From: UBA4615 sp044342535
GTDB lineage: Bacteria > Pseudomonadota > Gammaproteobacteria > Burkholderiales > Burkholderiaceae_E
DNA: 6,609 bases
Direction: 5' to 3'
NCBI GenBank assembly: GCA_044342535.1
Contig: JBIIPQ010000242.1
Coordinates: forward strand, 1-6,609
The position numbers and the translations under genes were made by a program. Below the pieces are notes generated by a model. The model had not been told where the DNA came from, made no database searches, and worked only from the letters and a program-made list of their open reading frames with translations. This document shows positions 1 through 5,782 of this stretch, one piece after another. The stretch's first letter is position 1; each line of letters begins with the position of its first letter.

Positions 1-502
1 TGCCGCTCGCGAACCGGTACCGGTAGGCCCGGCCCGGCGCCAGGCCCTCGAGCTCCACGCGCACCGAATGCGCCCAGGCCGGATCGGCGAGCACGACGCC
101 CGAGCGCAGCACGGCCGTGCCCTCGGCCTCCAGCACCTCCCAGCGCACGCGCAGCGGCACCGGATCGAGCCCGCCGCCGTTCTCGAGCGGCCGAGGCGCG
201 AGCCGCGTCCAGATCGTGGCGAGGCCGGACCCGGACAAGCCGCTCGCCACGCCGAGCGCGAACGGGTCGGCATCGCCACGCCATTCAGGCGCCGACATCG
301 GGTCGACGCCGCCGGGCGCGTTCACCCGCTCGCCCGCGGCCGCACCGATTGCCCGGCGCGGCGTGGTGCGCTTGCCGTCGGGCTGGGGGGCGACCGGCAC
401 GCCGCAGCCGGCGCCCGTGCCCGCCGTGCTCGCCGTGCCCGCCGTGCCCGCCGCGCCCAGCGCGAGCGCGCGCGCGAGCCAGTCGCGCCGGCTCAGCCCC
501 AC
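1..502 (-). CDS. PhoD-family alkaline phosphatase/phosphodiesterase, N-terminal part (cut by window edge)
   Basis: This is the first 167 residues of a leftward gene; the rest lies beyond base 1. Residues 4-9 (SRRDWL) form a twin-arginine motif followed by an Ala/Leu/Gly/Thr-rich stretch to about residue 32, so export by the Tat pathway is predicted. From residue 81 the protein matches the N-terminal beta domain of PhoD enzymes: FALGVASG, then IWTRL at 97-101, VRWEV at 119-123, and HSVRVELEGLAPG with RYRF near the end. PhoD enzymes cleave phosphomonoesters or diesters outside the cytoplasm with Ca/Fe-type metal centres; the metal-binding domain is outside the window, so activity cannot be judged. 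I chose the GTG at 502-500 because it places the Tat motif at the very N-terminus and has GGAG 8 bases upstream; the next in-frame ATG (residue 69) would remove the signal. It overlaps the DUF455 gene by 10 bases, suggesting coupled translation. A weak Cys33 lipobox-like site is possible but lacks the usual Leu. Confidence 0.82.
   Translation of the reverse strand, partial: MGLSRRDWLARALALGAAGTAGTASTAGTGAGCGVPVAPQPDGKRTTPRRAIGAAAGERVNAPGGVDPMSAPEWRGDADPFALGVASGLSGSGLATIWTRLAPRPLENGGGLDPVPLRVRWEVLEAEGTAVLRSGVVLADPAWAHSVRVELEGLAPGRAYRYRFASG
421..456. repeat. Four tandem 9-base units inside the Tat signal region
   Basis: Four consecutive 9-mers (ccgccgtgc, tcgccgtgc, ccgccgtgc, ccgccgcgc) differ by one base each at most from the first. 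On the coding minus strand they encode repeated Ala-Gly-Thr-type triplets (AGTAGTASTAGT, roughly residues 18-29) just after the twin-arginine motif. Unit length is a multiple of three, so gain or loss of a unit would change the length of the signal region without shifting the frame. Such repeats may also arise simply from biased codon use in an Ala/Gly/Thr stretch. Confidence 0.6.
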
Positions 503-1401
503 CGCGCGAGCTCCGCCTCGGTGAAGCCGGCCCGCAGGCGCGCCTCGCGGTTGAACGGCGGGCGCGGAGCCGCCGCGCCGTGCGCCTGCGCCAGGCCGTC
601 CCAGCCCGCCACCGGGTCGATGCCCGCGCCCGCGCACAGGTGCAGGTACCAGCGGTTGCCGATCTCGACGTGGCCGACCTCGTCGTCGAGGATGCGCTGC
701 AGGATCGCGACCGCGTCCGTGTCGCCCGCCTGCGCGAGCTTCCTCTGGATCAGCGGCGTGACGTCGAGACCGCGCGCCTCCATCAGCCGCGGCACCAGCG
801 CCATGCGGGCCAGCGGATCGTGCCGCGTGCGCATCGCCATCTCCCACAGGCCGTCGTGCGCGTCGAAGTCGCCGTAGGCATGGCCGCGGCGCCCGAGCTC
901 GTCGGCGAGCAGCCCGAAATGCAGGGCCTCCTCCGCCGCGACCCGCGCCCAGTCGAGGTACCAGGCCACGGGCTGGCCGGCGAAGCGCCAGACCGCATCG
1001 AGCGCGAGGTCGACGGCGTTGAACTCGATGTGCGCGATGGCATGCAGCAGCGCGGCCCGGCCGTCGTCGGTGCCGGCGCCGCGCTGCGGAACGTCGCGCG
1101 GATGCACGAGGCGCGGGCGCGGCGGGCGGCCCGGGCGCAGCGCGTCGTCGAAGCCGGCACGCGGATCCGGCGCGAGCGCGCGGTCCGCCCCGAGCGCCGC
1201 GGCCGCCGCGGCCTTGGCGCGCGGATCGGACAGCGCCCAGGCCGCCCGCGCGGTGGCGCGCAGTTCCGCGCATCGGACCGCGGGCGCAGGCTCGGGGGCT
1301 GTCGGGCAAGCGGGGGGAAGCTCGTCGGGCACGGCGCGGTACACTCGCAAGGACCCGCCCGGGGCACGGGCCCGCCGGCCGCTGCGGCCGATCCGGCGCA
1401 T
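493..1401 (-). CDS. DUF455 ferritin-like domain protein (start uncertain)
   Basis: A protein of up to 302 residues belonging to the DUF455 family of ferritin-like helical proteins; no biochemical role is established that I know of. The recognisable domain runs from about residue 45 (ELRATARAAW) to the C-terminus (GFTEAELARWG) and includes AIAHIEFNAVDLALDAVWRF, GDFDAHDGLWEMA, ALVPRLMEARGLDVTP and ILDDEVGHVEIGNRWY. Candidate metal ligands appear in the order expected of a diiron four-helix bundle: Glu126, Glu158-x-x-His161, Glu209, Glu241-x-x-His244. That reading is my inference from spacing. The first 23-44 residues are Arg/Pro/Ala-rich and unlike the family. The only ATG is at 1401, but in-frame TTG 1350, GTG 1344 and GTG 1332 are alternatives, none with a good Shine-Dalgarno. 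Starting at 1401 would leave only 35 bases before the divergent gene, so I favour 1332 or 1344. The 3' end overlaps the PhoD-like gene by 10 bases, and the two are probably cotranscribed. Confidence 0.85.
   Translation of the reverse strand: MRRIGRSGRRARAPGGSLRVYRAVPDELPPACPTAPEPAPAVRCAELRATARAAWALSDPRAKAAAAAALGADRALAPDPRAGFDDALRPGRPPRPRLVHPRDVPQRGAGTDDGRAALLHAIAHIEFNAVDLALDAVWRFAGQPVAWYLDWARVAAEEALHFGLLADELGRRGHAYGDFDAHDGLWEMAMRTRHDPLARMALVPRLMEARGLDVTPLIQRKLAQAGDTDAVAILQRILDDEVGHVEIGNRWYLHLCAGAGIDPVAGWDGLAQAHGAAAPRPPFNREARLRAGFTEAELARWG
511..514 (-). promoter_or_regulatory. Ribosome binding site supporting the GTG start of the PhoD-like gene
   Basis: On the minus strand GGAG lies 8 bases before the GTG at 502, inside the last codons of the DUF455 gene. 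It supports the GTG start, which would otherwise be doubtful, and fits translation coupled to the upstream gene. Confidence 0.45.
1317..1345 (+). promoter_or_regulatory. Possible sigma70-type promoter for the gamma-CA/hslO pair
   Basis: A -10-like TACACT lies at 1340-1345 within the context GCGGTACACTCGC, a form common in promoters of high-GC betaproteobacteria. The region where a -35 should lie (about 1317-1322, gaagct) is a poor match. Transcription would start near 1352 and give a leader of about 85 bases before the ATG at 1437. The site lies inside the longest possible DUF455 reading frame, which is one reason to think that frame starts later. Confidence 0.38.
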
Positions 1402-1426
1402 GCCGAGGGCGATCTCGACAGTCTAC

Positions 1427-1431
1427 AGGGA
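1427..1431 (+). promoter_or_regulatory. Ribosome binding site of the gamma-CA gene
   Basis: AGGGA lies 5 bases before the ATG at 1437. It supports that start, which also matches the usual short N-terminus of the family. Confidence 0.55.
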
Positions 1432-1436
1432 CATCC

Positions 1437-1964
1437 ATGGCCATCTATTCGCTCGGCGAGCGCCGACCCATCCTCGCGCCGAGCGCCTGGGTCGCGCCCG
1501 GCGCCCACGTGATGGGGCGCATCGAGCTCGCCGACGGTGCGAGCATCTGGTTCGGCGCGGTCCTGCGCGGCGACAACGAGCCGATCGTCATCGGCGCCGG
1601 CAGCAACGTCCAGGAGAACGCGGTGCTGCACACCGACATGGGCTTCCCGCTCGTGGTCGGCGAGGGCGTGACCATCGGCCACCAGGCGATGCTGCACGGC
1701 TGCGCCGTCGGCGACGGCAGCCTGATCGGCATCCAGGCGGTGGTGATGAACGGCGCGAAGATCGGCCGCGAATGCCTGATCGGCGCGGGTGCGCTGGTCG
1801 CCGAAGGCAAGGTGATCCCCGATCGCAGCGTCGTGCTCGGCAGTCCGGGCAAGGTCGTGCGCGAGCTCACCGATGCCGACGTCGAGCGGCTGCGCGCCGG
1901 CGCCCGCAGCTACGTCGCGCGCGCCGCGCTGTTCCGCGAGCAGCTCCAGCGGACCGACGGATGA
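1437..1964 (+). CDS. Gamma-carbonic anhydrase-like hexapeptide-repeat protein (YrdA/PaaY type)
   Basis: A 175-residue protein folding as a left-handed beta helix, with hexapeptide repeats over about residues 11-136 (for example IVIGAGSNV, VVGEGVTIG, IGRECLIGAGALV) and a short C-terminal helix (LTDADVERLRAGARSYV). It keeps the gamma-carbonic anhydrase metal site: His65 (VLHTD), His82 and His87 (IGHQAMLHGC) with the normal five-residue spacing, plus Arg44-Gly-Asp46 and Gln59 of the conserved core. In this family the trimer binds Zn or another divalent metal at subunit interfaces. The loop carrying the extra acidic residues of the archaeal Cam enzyme is absent, as in most bacterial relatives, several of which show little or no CO2 hydration activity. 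Substrate is therefore uncertain; paaY and caiE-type thioesterase-linked relatives exist, but no such pathway is nearby. The stop overlaps the hslO start as ATGA, so the two are translated together. Length is normal for the family. Confidence 0.93.
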   Translation: MAIYSLGERRPILAPSAWVAPGAHVMGRIELADGASIWFGAVLRGDNEPIVIGAGSNVQENAVLHTDMGFPLVVGEGVTIGHQAMLHGCAVGDGSLIGIQAVVMNGAKIGRECLIGAGALVAEGKVIPDRSVVLGSPGKVVRELTDADVERLRAGARSYVARAALFREQLQRTDG

Positions 1965-2989
1965 GCGAGGCGAGCGTCCCGGCCGCCGACGGCGCCGACA
2001 CGCTGCGCCGCTTCATGCTGAGCGGCGCGCCCGTGCGCGGCGAGGTGGTGTCGCTCGACGCCTCGTGGCGCGAGGTCGCCGGGCGTCACGTGTTCCCGCG
2101 CTCGGTGCGCGACCGGCTCGGCGAGCTCTGCGCCGCCGCGCTGCTGCTGTCGGCCTCGCTGAAGTTCGACGGCGCGATGATCCTGCAGATCCACGGCGAC
2201 GGCCCGGTGTCGCTGCTGGTGGTCGAGTGCGATGCCGGCGGGACCTTCCGCGCCACCGCCAAGCTGCGCGACGGCGCGCACTGCCCCGAGGACGCCGACC
2301 TGGCGACGCTGGTCAACGCCAACGGCCGCGGCCGCTTCGTCGTGACGCTGGATCCGCGCACCGACTCGCCGAACCGCCAGCCCTACCAGGGCATCGTGCC
2401 CTTCGAGGGCCGCACGGTCGCCGAGGTGCTCGAGCGCTACATGGCTCGCTCCGAACAGGTGCCGACGCGCCTGTGGCTCGCGGCCGACGATGCGCGCGCC
2501 ACCGGACTGCTGCTGCAGCGGCTGCCCGAGGACGGCGGCCATGCGGCGCGGCCGGAAGGCACCTCCTGGGCACCCGGTCCGGCCGACGAGGGCACCGGCC
2601 CGGCCGCCGCCGCCGACGGCGCTCCGCACGCGGACTCCGAGGCCGACGGCGACGGCTGGAACCGCATGCAGCACCTCGCGGACACCGTCACCCGCGACGA
2701 GCTGCTCTCGCTGCCCTCGGACTCGGTGCTGCGTCGGCTCTTCTGGCAGGAGACGCTCACCGCATTCGATGCGCGCAGCCCGCGCTTCGAGTGCTCGTGC
2801 TCCCGTGCCAAGGTGGCCTCGATGCTGAGGATGCTGGGGCGCGAGGAGATCGAGTCGATCGTCGCCGAGCAGGGCTCGGTGGGCGTGCGCTGCGAGTTCT
2901 GCAACACGCCCTACGACTTCGATGCCATCGAGGGCATCGAGCTGTTCCTCAGCGAACCGATCGCCCCGGGTTCGACGGCGCGGCACTGA
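1961..2989 (+). CDS. hslO: Hsp33, redox-regulated molecular chaperone
   Basis: A 342-residue cytoplasmic chaperone that is held inactive by a Zn-bound cysteine centre and is switched on by oxidative unfolding, binding proteins damaged by peroxide or bleach. The N-terminal substrate-binding domain spans about residues 13-190 (TLRRFMLSGAPVRGEVVSL; NPYQG-type motif seen here as RQPYQGIVPFEG; ERYMARSEQVPTRLWLA). The C-terminal switch has all four zinc cysteines: Cys278-x-Cys280, 30 residues, then Cys311-x-x-Cys314, within the family pattern. The protein is about 50 residues longer than E. coli Hsp33. Most of the excess is an Ala/Gly/Pro/acidic segment at about 191-230 between the two domains. The start at 1961 gives ATGA overlap with the upstream gene; there is no strong Shine-Dalgarno of its own, which fits translational coupling. 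The last 41 bases lie opposite the end of ftsB. Confidence 0.96.
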   Translation: MSEASVPAADGADTLRRFMLSGAPVRGEVVSLDASWREVAGRHVFPRSVRDRLGELCAAALLLSASLKFDGAMILQIHGDGPVSLLVVECDAGGTFRATAKLRDGAHCPEDADLATLVNANGRGRFVVTLDPRTDSPNRQPYQGIVPFEGRTVAEVLERYMARSEQVPTRLWLAADDARATGLLLQRLPEDGGHAARPEGTSWAPGPADEGTGPAAAADGAPHADSEADGDGWNRMQHLADTVTRDELLSLPSDSVLRRLFWQETLTAFDARSPRFECSCSRAKVASMLRMLGREEIESIVAEQGSVGVRCEFCNTPYDFDAIEGIELFLSEPIAPGSTARH

Positions 2990-3296
2990 GCGTCGTCGTC
3001 GACGGTGCCCCGGGCGCCGAGGCGCCGGGCTCGGTGATCTGCACGAAGATCTCGTCGGGCTTCATCATCCCGAGCTCGTAGCGCGCCCGTTCCTCGATCG
3101 CGACCGTGCCCTGCTTGAGGTCACGGACCTCTCCCTCGAGCGCGCGGTTGCGCTCGAGCAGCCGCGCGTTCGTGGTGTTCTGCGCCAGCAGCTGGCGATC
3201 GAGTTCCCACACGCGCAGCCACCCGCCCTTCCCGACCCACAGCGGGTACTGGATCAGGGCGAGCAGCGCCACGAGCGCGAGGGTGAACAGACGCAT
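2949..3296 (-). CDS. ftsB: Cell division protein FtsB
   Basis: A 115-residue single-pass inner-membrane protein of the FtsQ-FtsB-FtsL divisome complex, which triggers septal peptidoglycan synthesis. The sequence shows a short cytoplasmic start, a membrane helix at about residues 3-20 (LFTLALVALLALIQYPLW), a juxtamembrane Gly/Trp patch, a coiled coil at about 31-62 (ELDRQLLAQNTTNARLLERN...), and the conserved ARYELGMMKPDEIFVQI block at 71-87 that contacts FtsQ. A Pro/Ala/Ser/Thr-rich tail of about 28 residues follows and looks disordered. It is the last gene of the pyrG-kdsA-DUF1330-eno-ftsB run and lies 9 bases after eno. The 9-base gap (AATTCCCCC) contains no Shine-Dalgarno, so translation depends on re-initiation after eno or on a leaderless transcript. 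The 3' end overlaps hslO by 41 bases on the opposite strand. Confidence 0.95.
   Translation of the reverse strand: MRLFTLALVALLALIQYPLWVGKGGWLRVWELDRQLLAQNTTNARLLERNRALEGEVRDLKQGTVAIEERARYELGMMKPDEIFVQITEPGASAPGAPSTTTLSAAPSNPGRSVR
3009..3029. other. GC-rich hairpin near the converging gene ends
   Basis: CCCGG(g)CGC, a CGAG loop, and GCGCCGGG form an eight-pair stem with one bulged G. It lies 20 bases past the hslO stop and within the last quarter of ftsB, encoding part of its Pro/Gly/Ala tail. No run of T follows on either strand, so it is not a standard intrinsic terminator; it could still slow polymerase or protect the hslO mRNA end. GC-rich coding DNA forms such stems often. Confidence 0.25.
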
Positions 3297-3305
3297 GGGG
3301 GAATT

Positions 3306-3308
<3 letters not shown>
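3297..3308 (-). promoter_or_regulatory. Possible -10 element giving a leaderless ftsB transcript
   Basis: Read on the minus strand, the eno stop codon and the gap form TAAAAT at 3308-3303, a five-of-six match to the sigma70 -10 consensus. Six bases (TCCCCC) separate it from the A of the ftsB ATG, a normal distance from a -10 box to a transcription start. A -35 is not convincing (gctcgg at the 17-base spacing). This is one of the few AT-rich spots in the window. It may only reflect the stop codon and chance. Confidence 0.25.
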
Positions 3309-4589
<1,281 letters not shown>

Positions 4590-4594
4590 GCTGT

Positions 4595-4888
4595 TCAGGC
4601 TCCCTCGACGACGATCAGGTTGAATTTGGATGTGGCACCGGCGCGCTGCGCGCGTGCCGCGACGTACAGGGCCGAATCGTAGAAGGCGCGCGCCGCTTCG
4701 AAGCTCGGAAACTTCACGACCACCACCCGACCGGGTGTCCAGTCGCCCTCGAGTGTCTCGTGGCGACCGCCTCGGACGACGAATTCGCCGCCTGCCGCCG
4801 CGATCGCGCCGGGGGACAGCACGGTATAGCCGCGGTAGCGCTCGGGGTCCGAGACCTGGACGTCGGCGATCACATAGCCGCTCGGCAT
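4595..4888 (-). CDS. DUF1330 family protein (dimeric alpha+beta barrel fold)
   Basis: A 97-residue protein of the DUF1330 family, which adopts the small ferredoxin-like dimeric alpha-beta barrel fold; no function is established that I know of. Family marks are the start PSGYVIADVQVSDPERYRGY, the core GGEFVVRGGRHETLEGDW (33-50), RVVVVKFPSFEAARAFYDS (54-72) and the end FNLIVVEG. The open frame extends farther upstream, but that part is out-of-frame kdsA sequence. The ATG at 4888 is chosen because a full GGAGG lies 7 bases before it and the family starts here. No signal peptide or membrane segment is seen, so it is likely cytoplasmic. It sits 26 bases after kdsA and 5 before eno, in a position I recall as conserved in Burkholderiales. 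That suggests a link to the operon's central metabolism, but no specific reaction can be inferred. Confidence 0.9.
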   Translation of the reverse strand: MPSGYVIADVQVSDPERYRGYTVLSPGAIAAAGGEFVVRGGRHETLEGDWTPGRVVVVKFPSFEAARAFYDSALYVAARAQRAGATSKFNLIVVEGA

Positions 4889-4895
4889 TCGGGCG

Positions 4896-4900
4896 CCTCC
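4896..4900 (-). promoter_or_regulatory. Strong ribosome binding site that fixes the DUF1330 start
   Basis: On the minus strand GGAGG lies 7 bases before the ATG at 4888. It is the best Shine-Dalgarno in the window and decides between this start and the much longer open frame running back through kdsA. Confidence 0.75.
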
Positions 4901-4914
4901 GGGAGGGGCCGGGC

Positions 4915-5772
4915 TCAGCCGGCGATGGCGTGTTCGGGGAAGCCGCTGCGCTTGACCAGCCGGTCGAGCTCGACGAGCGTGGCCAGCAGCTCCGCCATCC
5001 GCGGCAGCGGCCAGGCGTTCGGCCCGTCCGACAGCGCCTCGGACGGATCCGGATGCGTCTCCATGAAGAGCCCGGAGATGCCGGCCGCGACCGCGGCCCG
5101 CGCCAGCACCGGCACGAACTCGCGCTGCCCGCCCGAGCTCGCGCCCTGCCCGCCCGGCAGCTGCACCGAGTGGGTGGCGTCGAACACCACCGGGCAGCCG
5201 GTCTCGCGCATGATCGCCAGACCGCGCATGTCGGACACCAGGTTGTTGTAGCCGAACGAGACGCCGCGCTCGCAGACCATGATCGAGTCGCCGTCGTGGC
5301 CGGCGGCCACCGCCGCCTCGCGTGCCTTGATCGCGACCTGCTTCATGTCGTGGGGCGCGAGGAACTGGCCCTTCTTGATGTTGCACGGCTTGCCCGAGGC
5401 GGCGACCGCGCGGATGAAGTCGGTCTGCCGGCACAGGAAGGCCGGCGTCTGCAGCACATCGACGACCGCCGCCACCGGGCCGACCTGCTCGATGTCGTGC
5501 ACGTCGGTCAGCACCGGAACGCCGAGCTGCGCGCGCACCTCGTCGAGGATCCGCAGCCCGCCATCGAGGCCCGGCCCGCGGAACGAGCTGCCCGAGCTGC
5601 GGTTGGCCTTGTCGAACGACGACTTGTAGATGAACGGCACGCCGAGCGAGGCGGCGATCGCCTTGAGCTGCCCGGCGGTGTCGATCGCGAGCTCGCGCGA
5701 CTCGATCGCGCAGGGCCCGGCGATCAGGAACAACGGTCGGTCGAGCCCGACTTCGAAGCCGCAGAGTTTCAT
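4915..5772 (-). CDS. kdsA: 3-deoxy-D-manno-octulosonate 8-phosphate synthase (KDO8P synthase)
   Basis: A complete 285-residue cytoplasmic TIM-barrel enzyme joining phosphoenolpyruvate and D-arabinose 5-phosphate to give KDO 8-phosphate, the precursor of the inner-core sugar of lipopolysaccharide. Family motifs are FLIAGPCAIESR (15-26), YKSSFDKANRSS (49-60), FRGPGL, LTDVHD, AFLCRQTDFI, NIKKGQFLAP, CERGVSFGYNNLVSDM and SSGGQREFVPVLARAAV. The residues matching the metal ligands of the Aquifex enzyme are all present: Cys21, His201 (DATHSV), Glu238 (METHPDP) and Asp249 (LSDGPNA), with the same spacing among the last three. E. coli KdsA has Asn in place of that Cys and needs no metal, so this enzyme is predicted to be metal-dependent. 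The start at 5772 gives the usual MKLCGFEVGL beginning; GAGGA lies 5 bases upstream and overlaps the pyrG stop. The gap to pyrG is 8 bases. Confidence 0.98.
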   Translation of the reverse strand: MKLCGFEVGLDRPLFLIAGPCAIESRELAIDTAGQLKAIAASLGVPFIYKSSFDKANRSSGSSFRGPGLDGGLRILDEVRAQLGVPVLTDVHDIEQVGPVAAVVDVLQTPAFLCRQTDFIRAVAASGKPCNIKKGQFLAPHDMKQVAIKAREAAVAAGHDGDSIMVCERGVSFGYNNLVSDMRGLAIMRETGCPVVFDATHSVQLPGGQGASSGGQREFVPVLARAAVAAGISGLFMETHPDPSEALSDGPNAWPLPRMAELLATLVELDRLVKRSGFPEHAIAG

Positions 5773-5777
5773 CGGGG

Positions 5778-5782
5778 TCCTC
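5778..5782 (-). promoter_or_regulatory. Ribosome binding site of kdsA overlapping the pyrG stop
   Basis: GAGGA shares bases with the pyrG TGA stop and lies 5 bases before the kdsA ATG at 5772. Ribosomes ending pyrG would therefore pass over the site, favouring coupled translation of the two genes. Confidence 0.55.

Noticed and set aside
1402..1436. Minus-strand TAGACT (1425-1420) as a -10 box for DUF455
   Set aside because: Four of six matches with no -35 at a suitable distance; it would leave only about 12 bases before the 1401 ATG and no ribosome binding site.
349..1512. Plus-strand open frames opposite the PhoD-like and DUF455 genes
   Set aside because: Arg/Ala-rich shadows of the minus-strand genes, with no domain.
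783..1697. Minus-strand open frame of 304 codons crossing the divergent region
   Set aside because: It would overlap both the DUF455 gene in another frame and the gamma-CA gene antisense; its Arg/Ser/Pro/Ala-rich content looks like a GC artefact.
2990..3006. GTC triplet run and CGTCGACG palindrome after the hslO stop as a regulatory site
   Set aside because: It lies in the ftsB coding region as Thr/Ser codons; three repeats and a short palindrome are expected by chance at this GC content.
4889..5434. Extension of the DUF1330 protein upstream to an ATG at 5434
   Set aside because: The added residues are kdsA read in the wrong frame; GGAGG before 4888 and the family's usual N-terminus fix the short form.
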